Positions 18,729 to 27,634 of a DNA stretch of 56,267 nucleotides are shown here, one piece after another. Below the pieces are notes generated by a model. The model did not search any database and was not told the origin of the DNA. It worked only from the letters and a program-made list of their open reading frames with translations. The stretch lies in the NCBI GenBank assembly GCA_947453205.1, contig CANGFT010000023.1, forward strand, positions 1 through 56,267. The letters run 5' to 3'. A program made the translations under genes and the position numbers. Within the stretch, counting starts at the first letter, position 1; each line of letters starts with the position of its first letter. The stretch is from Beijerinckiaceae bacterium. GTDB taxonomy: Bacteria > Pseudomonadota > Alphaproteobacteria > Rhizobiales > Beijerinckiaceae.

Positions 18729-19913
18729 ATGCGCGATTTCTTTCGTCTCGTCATTCCGACGCTCGCCCTGCTGGGCGGACAGACCGCATCGGCGCTTGGC
18801 GCTGATTTCGGCGCCTGCATCGCCGACATGCGCGCCGAGGCCATGGCCACAGGCGTCTCCGCCTCGACTTATGACACGGTCACCCGAGGCCTGACCCCGA
18901 ATGACGCAGGCGCCTTCCTCGACACCCAGCCCGAGTTCACCACCCCGGTCTGGGACTATCTCGCCGGCCTCGTCGACGAAGAGCGGATAAAGGACGGTCG
19001 GACGCGCCTGCGCGACTACGCCGCCCCGCTCGCCAGCGCCGAGAAGGTCTATGGCGTGGACCGCGCCACCATCGTGGCGGTCTGGGGCGTCGAATCCGAT
19101 TATGGCCGGGCCATCGGCAAGCGCCCGCTCGCCCAGTCCCTGGCGACGCTCTCCTGCGAGGGGCGCCGGCAGGCCTATTTCCGCAGCGAGCTTTTCGCCG
19201 CGATGCGGATCATCCAGAGCGGCGACGTTCCGGCTTCGGCCTTGGTCGGCTCCTGGGCCGGGGCCTTCGGCCACACCCAGTTCATGCCCTCCACATTCCT
19301 GCGCTTCGCGGTCGACCATGACGGCGACGGGCGGCGCGATGTGGTGGGCTCGGTTCCCGACGCGCTCGGCTCGACCGCCAATTACCTGCGGGGCTCCGGC
19401 TGGCAGACGGGGCAGCCCTGGGGCTTCGAGGTGACGGTCCCCAAGGACTATTCCGGCCCGACCGGACGCAAGGCCAAGCAATCCATGACCCACTGGGCTG
19501 GACGCGGTGTGCGCCGGGTCGATGGCCAGCCGCTGGGCTCCGGCGCCGCAGGCCTCTTGCAGCCTGCGGGGCCCGACGGGCCGTCCTTCCTCGTCACCAG
19601 CAACTTCGACGCGATCTTCAGCTACAACGCCTCGGTCTCCTATGCTCTGGCCATCGCCCATCTCGCCGACCGCCTGCGCGGCGGCGGGCCTTTCGTGACG
19701 CCCTGGCCGACCGATGATCCCGGCCTGTCGCGGGCCGAGCGGCGTGAGTTGCAGACCCTGCTCAACCGGCGCGGCTATGACATCGGCCCCGCCGACGGCG
19801 CGATCGGTGAAAAGACCCGTCAGGCCATCGCCGATGCGCAAGTGCGCGCGGCCCTGCCGCGGGATGGCCGGGCGGGACAACGCGTGCTGAACCTTCTGCG
19901 TTCAGGCCAGTAG
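18729..19913 (+). CDS. Lytic murein transglycosylase, MltB-like
   Basis: A 394-residue exported peptidoglycan lytic enzyme. A signal peptide is visible (FFRLVIPTLALLGGQTASALGA). The SLT-2/MltB catalytic domain has the acid Glu122 in VWGVESDYGRAIG and the signature GSWAGAFGHTQFMPSTFL, with DHDGDGRRDVVGSVPDALGSTANYL after it. The last 60 residues (SRAERRELQTLLNRRGYDIGPADGAIGEKTRQAI) are a peptidoglycan-binding domain. ATG 18729 gives the signal peptide directly. Confidence 0.94.
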   Translation: MRDFFRLVIPTLALLGGQTASALGADFGACIADMRAEAMATGVSASTYDTVTRGLTPNDAGAFLDTQPEFTTPVWDYLAGLVDEERIKDGRTRLRDYAAPLASAEKVYGVDRATIVAVWGVESDYGRAIGKRPLAQSLATLSCEGRRQAYFRSELFAAMRIIQSGDVPASALVGSWAGAFGHTQFMPSTFLRFAVDHDGDGRRDVVGSVPDALGSTANYLRGSGWQTGQPWGFEVTVPKDYSGPTGRKAKQSMTHWAGRGVRRVDGQPLGSGAAGLLQPAGPDGPSFLVTSNFDAIFSYNASVSYALAIAHLADRLRGGGPFVTPWPTDDPGLSRAERRELQTLLNRRGYDIGPADGAIGEKTRQAIADAQVRAALPRDGRAGQRVLNLLRSGQ

Positions 19914-19992
19914 CCAATCTGGCCTGCTCACCGGGAATTGACTGGCGATTGAAAAAGGTCCGCGACTATGGTCGTGCGTTCATTCATTCGGC

Positions 19993-20757
19993 ATGGTCCC
20001 GATGGTCTCGCGCACAGGCTTGCTTCTCCCTCTGGTCGTGACCGCCGCGCTTGGCGCCGGCGCCGCCATCGCGCGGGACAGCGGCGCGCCTGCGGTCATC
20101 GAACTCTTCACCTCGCAGGGCTGCGCCTCCTGCCCCTCGGCGGACACGCTGATCGGCGAGCTGTCAAAGGACCAGCCGAACCTCATCGCCCTGACCCTGC
20201 CGGTCGATTACTGGGATTACATCGGCTGGAAGGACACGCTCGCCCTGCCCGCCTTCGCCGCGCGCCAGAGGGCCTATGCCAGCCTGCGGGGGGATCATCA
20301 GATCTATACGCCCCAGGCCGTCATCAATGGCCTGTCCCATGTGGTGGGCAGCGACCGGGATGAGATCAAGACCTCTGCGAAAATCGCCTTCGGCAGGGAC
20401 GGCGCCCTCAGCGTCGGCCTGTCGGCGCAGCCGGAAGAGGGCGGGCTTGCGGTCGAGCTTGGCGCGGCCCCGCAGGGCGCGGCGCGCACCGGCGAGCTCT
20501 GGCTGTTTCATATCGCCCGCGAGCGCACGGTCTCCATCGGGCGCGGCGAGAATGCGGGGGCCCGCGTCACCTACGCCAATGTGGTGCGGCACATGCAGAA
20601 GATCGGCGACTGGGCGGGGTCGCCCGTCCGCTTCGCCATCCCGCGCAATGATCTCTCGGCGCCGGACAGCGATTCCTATGTGCTGATCCTGCAGGCGGGC
20701 TCCATGGAGAAGCCCGGCCCCATCCTCGCGGCCACGGCGGGCGACCACATCAGGTGA
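19993..20757 (+). CDS. DUF1223 secreted thioredoxin-fold protein
   Basis: A 254-residue DUF1223 protein. After a signal peptide (LLLPLVVTAALGAGAAIA) the mature part opens APAVIELFTSQGCASCPSAD, with a CxxC pair at Cys44/Cys47. Then come DYWDYIGWKDTLALPAFAARQRAYA and YTPQAVINGLSHVVGSD, the domain hallmarks. The fold resembles thioredoxin, but the redox role is not established. It converges on an L,D-transpeptidase gene 7 bp away. Confidence 0.92.
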   Translation: MVPMVSRTGLLLPLVVTAALGAGAAIARDSGAPAVIELFTSQGCASCPSADTLIGELSKDQPNLIALTLPVDYWDYIGWKDTLALPAFAARQRAYASLRGDHQIYTPQAVINGLSHVVGSDRDEIKTSAKIAFGRDGALSVGLSAQPEEGGLAVELGAAPQGAARTGELWLFHIARERTVSIGRGENAGARVTYANVVRHMQKIGDWAGSPVRFAIPRNDLSAPDSDSYVLILQAGSMEKPGPILAATAGDHIR

Positions 20758-20764
20758 ATGGCCC

Positions 20765-21841
20765 TCAGGGCGTCAGCAGGATGAAATCTGTCGCGGTCTT
20801 GCCCGTCTCGCGCCCCAGACCCTGATCGGCGATGAGGAGCGACGCGCCTGCGCTGAGGCGGCGTCCCACTTCAAGCCGGGCCTCCTCTGGGATGTCGATC
20901 CGCTCCAGAGCTTCCGCCGCCTCGCTTGCGTGAGCCCCCGCGACGGGCAGGCTCACCCGGGACCAGCGCACGGCGCCGCTGGCCCGCTCGACCTCCATGG
21001 CGGTGAAAAGATGCGCGCCGAGCGCCCCGCCCGCCCGGATTTCGACCGGGCTCTCATAAATCGGCTCGAAACCCTGGCGCATGAAGAGCTTGCGCTCCTT
21101 GCCGCTGATGAAGACCGAGACATGGCCGCTGGGCTCGCGCGGTGCCTTCGGCGATTGCGTGCGGTGCTCGGGCTCGGGCTTCGGCTCGGGCGTGGCGGCG
21201 GGAAGGATCGGCTCGGCCTTCGCCAGATCCATGGCCGCAGGATGCAGCGATGCGAGGCGCACCGGCGCAGGCGCAAGGGCGGAAGGCTCGGGCGCCGCCG
21301 CGCTGAACAGTTTGGGATGGGCGAAATCGGCGGGGGCCACCGGCTGGTCCGTGATGATGACGCGGGCGCCGATCCGCGTGATCCCGTAGAGCCTTTTTGC
21401 GATATCGGCGGGCAGGCGGATGCAGCCATGGGACGCAGGCCGCCCCGTCACATGGCCCTGATGCAGAGCGACGCCCGACCAGGTGATGCGCTGCATATAG
21501 GGCATGGGCGCGCTGCTGTAGATGTTGGAGCGGTGCATGGGCCGCTTCTGCAGCACGGTGAAGGCGCCGCGCGGGGTCTCATGTCCGGCGACCCCTGTCG
21601 AGACCGGGCTGCGGGCGACCACGACGCCATTGTCCCAGACCGTCATGCGCTGGTCGGCGAGGGACACGGCGAGGAGGATGGGGCCCTTCGCCTTCTGCGG
21701 CCAGGCCGTCACGACCCTGTCTCTTGGCCCCGCCGCAGGTTCGGCGACGCGCGTGCGCGCAAGGGCGGGCGCGCAGATGGTCACAAGCAGGGACAGGCCG
21801 GCGAAGGCCAGCGAGCGGGGGACGGGAACAGCTGATGTCAT
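20765..21841 (-). CDS. L,D-transpeptidase (YkuD domain), long C-terminal region
   Basis: A 358-residue exported L,D-transpeptidase that would form peptidoglycan cross-links or attach proteins. A signal peptide (RSLAFAGLSLLVTICAPALA) precedes the YkuD domain at residues about 55-170. The active site is SHGCIRLP (His138, Cys140), after GVALHQGH. A Pro/Glu-rich linker at residues about 205-245 leads to a second domain of about 110 residues (FISGKERKLFMRQGFEPIYESPVEI), which I cannot name. ATG 21841 fits the signal peptide. It lies 89 bp downstream of an ECF sigma gene on the same strand. Confidence 0.9.
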   Translation of the reverse strand: MTSAVPVPRSLAFAGLSLLVTICAPALARTRVAEPAAGPRDRVVTAWPQKAKGPILLAVSLADQRMTVWDNGVVVARSPVSTGVAGHETPRGAFTVLQKRPMHRSNIYSSAPMPYMQRITWSGVALHQGHVTGRPASHGCIRLPADIAKRLYGITRIGARVIITDQPVAPADFAHPKLFSAAAPEPSALAPAPVRLASLHPAAMDLAKAEPILPAATPEPKPEPEHRTQSPKAPREPSGHVSVFISGKERKLFMRQGFEPIYESPVEIRAGGALGAHLFTAMEVERASGAVRWSRVSLPVAGAHASEAAEALERIDIPEEARLEVGRRLSAGASLLIADQGLGRETGKTATDFILLTP

Positions 21842-21930
21842 CGCGGCGGGTCCAGGCTCAGGGTTGCTTCTGAACAGAAGCACCCCTCGCCGACCCCGTC
21901 ACCTTGGCCAGACGGGCGGTCGACTCATGG

Positions 21931-22506
21931 TCACGCCGCGTCCTCGACCCCGCTGGCTTCAAGCGTGCGCCGTAGGCGCGAGAAGGCGAGGCGGATGCGC
22001 GATTTCACGGTGCCGAGCGGCAAACCCGTGCGCATGGCGATCTCGGAATGGGACAGGCTGTCGAAAAAGGCGAGGCGCACCAGCGCGCGCTGCTCCTCCG
22101 GCAGCCCCTGCATGGCGCCCCGCAGCACGTCCTCGCGGGTCTGTGCGTCGAGCTGGCCGTCGGCGTCGGGCGTCTTTTCGTCAGGAATGTCGAGGGCGTA
22201 TTCGGAGGGATCGACGAAATCCACCCGGTCGCGGCGTGCGATGTCGATGCGGCGGTTTCGCGCCACCCGGTAGAGCCAGGTCGCCAGACTGGACTTCGCG
22301 GGGTCGAAAAGGTCCGCCTTGCGCCAGAGCGTGACCATCGTCTCCTGGGTGATCTCCTCGGCGGTCGCGCCATCAGCCCCCAGACGCAACAGATAGGCGT
22401 TCAGCCGCGGGCTGTAATAATCAAACAGCGTCGCGAAGGCCTCCCGATCACGTCGTTCGGCCACCAGCGCCATGAGGGCGGCATGTTCGTGAGCGAGTGG
22501 CGTCAT
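21931..22506 (-). CDS. ECF sigma factor (SigK/RpoE-like)
   Basis: A 191-residue group IV sigma factor. Region 2 covers residues about 24-92 (FATLFDYYSPRLNAYLL, EEITQETMVTLWRKADLFDPAKSSLATWLYRVARNRRID). Region 4 covers about 128-182 (LRGAMQGLPEEQRALVRLAFFDSLSHSEIAMRTGLPLGTVKSRI). ATG 22506 has GGGGAA upstream; extending to 22647 adds non-homologous residues. No anti-sigma gene is adjacent: downstream is the L,D-transpeptidase, and upstream, divergently, IalB. Its regulon and control are unknown. Confidence 0.93.
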   Translation of the reverse strand: MTPLAHEHAALMALVAERRDREAFATLFDYYSPRLNAYLLRLGADGATAEEITQETMVTLWRKADLFDPAKSSLATWLYRVARNRRIDIARRDRVDFVDPSEYALDIPDEKTPDADGQLDAQTREDVLRGAMQGLPEEQRALVRLAFFDSLSHSEIAMRTGLPLGTVKSRIRLAFSRLRRTLEASGVEDAA

Positions 22507-22688
22507 GGGTAAGGCGGCATTCCCCTGAGGTGAGATCGCAATCTGCCATGATCTGCAACTGAATGAAACCCATTGTAAGATCAAATTGACACCGGCGAGC
22601 GTCATCGAAGCTGAATTCTCGAATTTTCGCTGTTTCGGGCCGGACATTATGCTGCGCAGATGGGCGCGACATGGGGTAAAATATCCAG

Positions 22689-23279
22689 ATGATTCGCTTG
22701 CTCCCTTCCTCGACCACCCTTCCCGCTCTCCTTGTCGCCGTCGGCGCCCTGTTGCTCGGCCCGTGTTCGACGCCTTCCGCTTTCGCTCAGGCGAAGAAGC
22801 CGGAAGCGAAGAAAGAGGAGCCCAAGGCCGCCGCGCCCGCCAAGCCTGCGGCCATCGACAAGATCAACGACTGGGGCGTCTACGCCGTCGGCGCAGGCAA
22901 GGCCAAGGCCTGTTATGTGATGGCCGAGCCCAAGGAGCGCGCCCCCAAGACGCTCAAGCGCGATCCCGGCTACATCTTCATCACGCAGCGTCCGGGCGAG
23001 GGCGTCCGCAACGAGGTCTCGGTGGTCATGGGCTTCGACGTGAAGACGGACTCCGCCCCCAAGGCCGAAATCGGCTCGGTGAGCTTCGCCATGATCGCCA
23101 AGGGCGCCAATCTCTGGCTCAAGAACCCCGCGCAGGAGGGCGATTTCGTCGCCGCGCTGCGCAAGAGTCCGCGCCTGATCGTGAAGGCCGACTCCCTGCG
23201 GGGCAACACCACCACCGACACCTATGCGCTGGCGGGCGTCGGCGCCGCGCTCGACCGCGCCGGCAAGGAATGCCAGTAG
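22689..23279 (+). CDS. Invasion-associated locus B (IalB) family protein
   Basis: A 196-residue exported protein. A signal peptide ends near SAFAQ at residue about 34. A Lys/Glu/Ala/Pro linker (AKKPEAKKEEPKAAAP) follows, then the IalB domain starting at INDWGVYAVGAGKAKACYVMAEPKE, with a C-terminal Cys at GKECQ that may pair with the first Cys. IalB proteins are periplasmic or outer-membrane associated; outside Bartonella they are common in non-pathogenic relatives and the name does not imply invasion. It is divergent from the ECF sigma gene. Confidence 0.9.
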   Translation: MIRLLPSSTTLPALLVAVGALLLGPCSTPSAFAQAKKPEAKKEEPKAAAPAKPAAIDKINDWGVYAVGAGKAKACYVMAEPKERAPKTLKRDPGYIFITQRPGEGVRNEVSVVMGFDVKTDSAPKAEIGSVSFAMIAKGANLWLKNPAQEGDFVAALRKSPRLIVKADSLRGNTTTDTYALAGVGAALDRAGKECQ

Positions 23280-23488
23280 GTCTTGCCGCAATTCCCTTGC
23301 TGAAATTCCCTTGCCGCAAGTCTCCCCTCCTCAAGTCCCGGAATGAGGCTTGACCAAAAGTAGCGCCGACCAAAGTGTGAGGCGGCGCCTGCTTGTTTCG
23401 CAGGCCGCGACTGGCGCATAATCCGCTCACAACCAGTCGGTCGGTCAGCGCAGCCATTTCGCGGCTGCGCTTGCCGGGAGGAGCATCC

Positions 23489-25420
23489 ATGTCAGAGAAA
23501 ATCTATCCGGTCAGCGCCGAATGGGCGCAGCGCGCCTTCATCAACGAAGCGAAGTACAAGGACATGTACGCGCGCTCCGTGTCAGATCCGGAGGGTTTCT
23601 GGGGCGAGCAGGGCAAGCGCATCGACTGGATGACCCCCTACACCCGCGTCAAGAACACGAGCTTCGACCCGCACAATGTCTCGATCAAATGGTTCGAGGA
23701 TGGCGTCACCAACGCCGCCTATAACTGCGTGGACCGGCATCTGCCCAAGCGCGCCAACCAGACCGCGATTATCTTCGAGGGCGATGATCCCTCCGACTCC
23801 CGCAACATCACCTACAAGGAGCTGCACGAGCAGGTCTGCCGCTTCGCCAATGTGCTGAAAGCCCATGGCGTCAAGAAGGGCGACCGCGTCACCATCTACC
23901 TGCCGATGATCCCCGAGGCGGCCTACGCCATGCTGGCCTGCGCGCGCATCGGCGCCGCCCATTCCGTGGTCTTTGGGGGCTTCTCGCCGGACTCGCTGGG
24001 CGGCCGCATCGAGGACGCCCGCACCGATGTGCTCATCACCGCCGATGAGGGTCTGCGCGGCGGCCGCAAGGTGCCGCTGAAGGCCAATGCCGACGCCGCC
24101 GCCGACAAGGTGGCCGTGAAGACCATGGTCGTCGTCCAGCGCACCGGCGGCAAGGTGGACATGAAGCCCGGCCGCGACGTCTGGTATCATGAGGAGGCCG
24201 CGAAGGTCTCGCCGGACTGCCCGCCCGAGCCGATGAACGCTGAAGATCCCCTGTTCATCCTCTACACCTCAGGCTCGACCGGCAAGCCCAAGGGCGTGCT
24301 GCACACCACCGGCGGCTATCTCGTCTACGCCTCCATGACCCATCAATATGTCTTCGATTATCACGAGGGCGACGTCTACTGGTGCACCGCTGACGTGGGC
24401 TGGGTCACCGGCCACAGCTACATCCTCTACGGGCCGCTCGCCAATGGCGCGACCACCCTGATGTTCGAGGGCGTGCCGAACTATCCCAATGATGCGCGCT
24501 TCTGGGAGGTGATCGACAAGCACAAGGTCAACATCTTCTACACCGCGCCCACCGCCATCCGCGCCCTCATGCAGAAGGGCGAGGACATTGTGAAAGCCAC
24601 GTCGCGCGCCTCCCTGCGCCTGCTGGGCTCGGTCGGCGAGCCCATCAACCCGGAAGCCTGGGAATGGTATCATCGCGTGGTCGGCGGCGGCCGCTGCCCC
24701 ATCGTGGACACCTGGTGGCAGACAGAGACCGGCGGCGTCCTCATCACCCCGCTGCCCGGCGCCATCGGCCAGAAGCCCGGCTCCGCCACGCTCCCCTTCT
24801 TTGGCGTGCAGCCGCAGATCGTCGACGCCGAGGGCAAGCCCCAGCATGGCGCCTGCGAGGGCAATCTGGTGCTCACGGACTCTTGGCCCGGCCAGATGCG
24901 CACGGTCTTCGGCGATCACGAGCGGTTCGTGCAGACCTATTTCTCGACCTATCCTGGAACCTATTTCACCGGCGACGGCTGCCGCCGCGACGCTGACGGC
25001 TATTACTGGATCACCGGCCGCGTGGACGATGTCATCAATGTCTCCGGCCACCGCATGGGAACGGCCGAAGTCGAAAGCGCGCTCGTCGCCCATCCCAAGG
25101 TGTCGGAATCCGCCGTGGTCGGCTTCCCCCATGACATCAAGGGCCAGGGCATCTACGCCTATGTCACGCTGATGGCGGGCGAAGAGCCCACCGAGGCCCT
25201 GCGCAAGGAGCTGGTGAACTGGGTGCGCAAGGAGATCGGACCGATCGCCTCCCCCGATGTCATCCAGTTCGCGCCCGGCCTGCCCAAGACCCGCTCGGGC
25301 AAGATCATGCGCCGCATCCTGCGCAAGATCGCCGAGAACGAGTTCGGCGCCCTTGGCGACACCTCGACCCTGGCTGATCCCAGCGTGGTCGACGACCTCA
25401 TCGCCAACCGCCCGAAATAA
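23489..25420 (+). CDS. acs: Acetyl-CoA synthetase
   Basis: Acetate-CoA ligase (AMP-forming) that activates acetate for the TCA and glyoxylate pathways. The 643-residue protein contains the P-loop-like [18 protein letters not shown], the motif [35 protein letters not shown], and near the C-terminus [17 protein letters not shown], whose Lys after SG is the usual acetylation switch. GGGAGGAG precedes ATG 23489; the longer frame starting at 23393 overlaps the promoter region. A CATAAT at 23417-23422 is a possible -10 box. Confidence 0.97.
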   Translation: MSEKIYPVSAEWAQRAFINEAKYKDMYARSVSDPEGFWGEQGKRIDWMTPYTRVKNTSFDPHNVSIKWFEDGVTNAAYNCVDRHLPKRANQTAIIFEGDDPSDSRNITYKELHEQVCRFANVLKAHGVKKGDRVTIYLPMIPEAAYAMLACARIGAAHSVVFGGFSPDSLGGRIEDARTDVLITADEGLRGGRKVPLKANADAAADKVAVKTMVVVQRTGGKVDMKPGRDVWYHEEAAKVSPDCPPEPMNAEDPLFILYTSGSTGKPKGVLHTTGGYLVYASMTHQYVFDYHEGDVYWCTADVGWVTGHSYILYGPLANGATTLMFEGVPNYPNDARFWEVIDKHKVNIFYTAPTAIRALMQKGEDIVKATSRASLRLLGSVGEPINPEAWEWYHRVVGGGRCPIVDTWWQTETGGVLITPLPGAIGQKPGSATLPFFGVQPQIVDAEGKPQHGACEGNLVLTDSWPGQMRTVFGDHERFVQTYFSTYPGTYFTGDGCRRDADGYYWITGRVDDVINVSGHRMGTAEVESALVAHPKVSESAVVGFPHDIKGQGIYAYVTLMAGEEPTEALRKELVNWVRKEIGPIASPDVIQFAPGLPKTRSGKIMRRILRKIAENEFGALGDTSTLADPSVVDDLIANRPK

Positions 25421-25446
25421 GAAGGCCGCAGCCTCCTCAACCAAAA

Positions 25447-25468
25447 ACGGCGCCTTCCGGGGCGCCGT
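25447..25468. terminator. Hairpin 1 between acs and carD
   Basis: ACGGCGCC / GGCGCCGT 8-bp perfect stem, loop TTCCGG. It is preceded by AAAAA and followed by CTGCATTT; with the two hairpins after it, it probably ends transcription in both directions. Confidence 0.6.
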
Positions 25469-25490
25469 CTGCATTTCACCGTCAATGAAA

Positions 25491-25512
25491 AACCCGGCCG
25501 TGAGGCCGGGTT
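25491..25512. terminator. Hairpin 2 between acs and carD (GTGA loop)
   Basis: AACCCGGCC / GGCCGGGTT 9-bp perfect stem closed by a GNRA-type GTGA tetraloop, with AAAA on its left so that the minus-strand transcript would have a U-tract after it. Confidence 0.65.
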
Positions 25513-25527
25513 GCAGAGGTCTGAAAA

Positions 25528-25549
25528 AACCCGGCCGCGAGGCCGGGTT
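25528..25549. terminator. Hairpin 3 between acs and carD (GCGA loop)
   Basis: The same 9-bp stem as hairpin 2, repeated 37 bp later with loop GCGA and six flanking A residues, giving a U-tract for transcripts from carD. Confidence 0.65.
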
Positions 25550-25570
25550 GATGGTTGGAAAGCCTGATGC

Positions 25571-27289
25571 TCAGGCGGCTTCTTCGATCTCGCCTTCGGG
25601 CGCGTCATCCACGGCCGCCTCAGCCTTGGAGCCGCGCTTCGGACCCTTCTGCAGATGGGTCTCGATCAGCTTCAGCGCCTCGCTGTCGGTCAGCTTCTGC
25701 ACCACCGCGATCTCCCGCGCCATGCGGTCGAGTGCGGATTCATAGAGCTGGCGTTCCGAATAGGACTGCTCGGGCTGGGCTTCGGAGCGATAGAGGTCGC
25801 GCACGACTTCGGCGATGGAGCCGAGATCGCCGGAATTGATCTTGGCCTCATATTCCTGCGCGCGGCGCGACCACATGGTGCGCTTGATGCGCGCGCGGCC
25901 GGTCAGCGTGTCGAGGCTCTTCTTGACGGTGTCGGCGTCCGCGAGCTTGCGGATGGCGCCGGCGATGACCTTGGGCATGGGAACCTTGAGGATCATCTTG
26001 TCCTTGGCGAAGGAGATGACGAAGAGCTCAAGCTTGAAGCCCGCGACCTCCTGCTCCTCGACGGCGGTGATCTGACCGACGCCATGGGCGGGATATACGA
26101 TGTGTTCGCCAGCCTTGAAGCCTGTGCGCTGGGCGGCGGGCTTTGGAGCTGGCTTTGCGGGCGCCGCGGCAGGCGCGACGGCGGCCTTGACGGGCGTTGA
26201 CAAGGGGGCGGAATCGTTGGCTATCGGTGCAGGTTTCAGGGTCACAGTCCCAACATTTGTCTGAGGAATTTTCACTGCAGGCCTGACAGAGGAATCGACG
26301 GGCGCGGCGACGGGCGCCGCGGTGGCCTGCAGGGCTGATGGGGTTGGCGTAATGGCTGTTTCGGTCTGCAATCCTTTGTCGCTGACGGTTTTCATGGCGG
26401 GCGCGGGGGCCGCAGGCTTGGCCTCAACTTTCTTGGCGGGGGCTTCGGCGTTCTTGACAGGCGCCGCTTTGGAGGCGGGAGCCTCCGCCTTCTTCGCGGG
26501 CGCCTTCGCAACCTCAGCCTTGGGCGCTTGAGCCTTGGTCGCGGACGGCTTGGTCGCAGTCGGCTTGGCGGCCGGAGCCTGGACCGCAGGAGCCTTCGGA
26601 GATGAAGCCTTTGCAGCGGGAGCCTTCGTAACCGGAGCCTTTGTCGCCGGAGCTTTGGCGACAGCGGCCGCCTTCACAGGCGCCTTGGCCTCAGCCGCCT
26701 TGGCCGGGGTCTTCGCAACCGTCCTGGCTGCGGAGGCCTTGGCTGCGGGAGCTTTGGCCGCAGGGGCCTTGGCGGCGGGCGTCTTTGCTGCAGGGGTCTT
26801 TGCCGCAGGGGTCTTGGTTGCAGAAGTCTTGGCTGCAGGGGTCTTGGAGGCGGATGTCTTGGAGGCGGATGTCTTGGCGGCGGGCGTCTTGGCCGCAGTT
26901 GTTTTGGGGGCGGACTTCGCCTCGGGCTTCTTCGCCGCTGCAGCCTTCGCGCTCTCGACCTTCACAGGCGTCGCGGCGGTTTTGGCGGCGATCTTGGCTG
27001 CGCCTTTCGCAGGCGCGGGCGCGGCGGCCTTGGCGGCTGCTGGCTTGGCGGCTGTGGGCTTGGCTGCGGCGGTGGGTTTGGCTACGGCGGCTATGGTCTT
27101 CGCCTTTCCGGATTTCATGGCGTCGGCCGATTGCGCCTTGGGGGCGGCGGCTTTTCCAGAGGGGGCGGTCTTGCTCGCGGGGGCGGTCTTGCTCGTGGGG
27201 GCAGTCTTGCCAGCAACGGTTTTGGCGGTCACCGGCTGAATGTTCTTGGGCGCTGCGCCCGCACGCGACGACTTAACTGGCGAAGGCAT
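25571..27289 (-). CDS. carD: CarD family transcription regulator with long histone-H1-like N-terminal region
   Basis: CarD proteins bind RNA polymerase beta and stabilise open promoter complexes. The CarD domain fills residues about 388-550 of 572 (FKAGEHIVYPAHGVGQITAVEEQ, GRARIKRTMWSRRAQEYEAKINSGD, SYSERQLYESALDRM). The first roughly 385 residues are almost only Ala, Lys, Pro, Thr and Ser. At residues about 131-190 they form pentapeptide repeats (AAKTP/AAKAP), as in histone H1 tails, and the remainder is looser. GAGGGAG sits 9 bases before ATG 27289, supporting the full-length start. A shorter Ala/Lys-rich extension is known to me in related CarD proteins, so the extreme length is the oddity. 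A short acidic tail (DDAPEGEIEEA) ends it. Confidence 0.93.
   Translation of the reverse strand: MPSPVKSSRAGAAPKNIQPVTAKTVAGKTAPTSKTAPASKTAPSGKAAAPKAQSADAMKSGKAKTIAAVAKPTAAAKPTAAKPAAAKAAAPAPAKGAAKIAAKTAATPVKVESAKAAAAKKPEAKSAPKTTAAKTPAAKTSASKTSASKTPAAKTSATKTPAAKTPAAKTPAAKAPAAKAPAAKASAARTVAKTPAKAAEAKAPVKAAAVAKAPATKAPVTKAPAAKASSPKAPAVQAPAAKPTATKPSATKAQAPKAEVAKAPAKKAEAPASKAAPVKNAEAPAKKVEAKPAAPAPAMKTVSDKGLQTETAITPTPSALQATAAPVAAPVDSSVRPAVKIPQTNVGTVTLKPAPIANDSAPLSTPVKAAVAPAAAPAKPAPKPAAQRTGFKAGEHIVYPAHGVGQITAVEEQEVAGFKLELFVISFAKDKMILKVPMPKVIAGAIRKLADADTVKKSLDTLTGRARIKRTMWSRRAQEYEAKINSGDLGSIAEVVRDLYRSEAQPEQSYSERQLYESALDRMAREIAVVQKLTDSEALKLIETHLQKGPKRGSKAEAAVDDAPEGEIEEAA
26720..26899 (-). repeat. 15-bp coding repeats in carD (AAKTP/AAKAP units)
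   Basis: About 12 imperfect tandem units of 15 bases encode the pentapeptides AAKTP, SASKT and AAKAP at residues 131-190 of the CarD protein. Units differ at third positions, so they are not a recent exact duplication. Confidence 0.8.
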
Positions 27290-27336
27290 ACTCGGGTACT
27301 CCCTCTGTCATCCCGCTTTGGAGACGGGACCGGCGG

Positions 27337-27404
27337 CCGCTCACCCCTGAGTGAGCGGATCAGAGACCTCGGCTTGACCCTCGCGCGACCGCGCGCCGGG
27401 TCAA
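27337..27404 (-). promoter_or_regulatory. Inverted repeats in the carD upstream region
   Basis: Two nested-scale repeats: a perfect 8-bp stem CCGCTCAC-N6-GTGAGCGG, and 7-bp arms TTGACCC / GGGTCAA enclosing a GC-alternating core. They may be an operator, RNA structure in the leader, or both. Confidence 0.45.
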
Positions 27405-27412
27405 TTTCCCGC

Positions 27413-27442
27413 AAAAAAGGCCTCGGGCTCAAGAAAGAGGCC
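27413..27442 (-). terminator. Terminator downstream of fdxA
   Basis: On the minus strand GGCCTC (plus 27437-27442) pairs with GAGGCC (plus 27419-27424), followed by six U residues from the A-run at 27413-27418. Confidence 0.7.
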
Positions 27443-27634
27443 GGGCCGACATGGGGAAAGCACTACGCTTGCTGTCACGCGGAGCCGCGCGAAGCTCAGT
27501 AAACGCCTTGATCGACTGTTAATAAAACCTATACCACAAAAGATGCAGACTTCAAAATGTTTGATGACTGTGGCTTATCCGCCGCACTTTTGGGCCCCGG
27601 GAAAGGCTCCCACCCGCGAAAAGAGGGGGGACGT

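Larger units (their letters stand above)
27290..27634. other. Intergenic region fdxA-carD with structured carD leader
   Basis: It holds the fdxA terminator (27413-27442) and three inverted repeats close to carD: TTGACCC/GGGTCAA (27374-27404), CCGCTCAC/GTGAGCGG (27337-27358) and TCCCG/CGGGA (27311-27329). No gene is seen. A clear carD promoter could not be identified. Confidence 0.6.

Noticed and set aside
22689-23279. Virulence role from the IalB name
   Set aside because: IalB-domain proteins are widespread in non-pathogenic alphaproteobacteria; the domain alone does not support it.
26720-26899. CarD repeats as a CRISPR or sequencing artefact
   Set aside because: Units are 15 bp, imperfect, in frame and vary at third codon positions, as expected for a coding low-complexity region.
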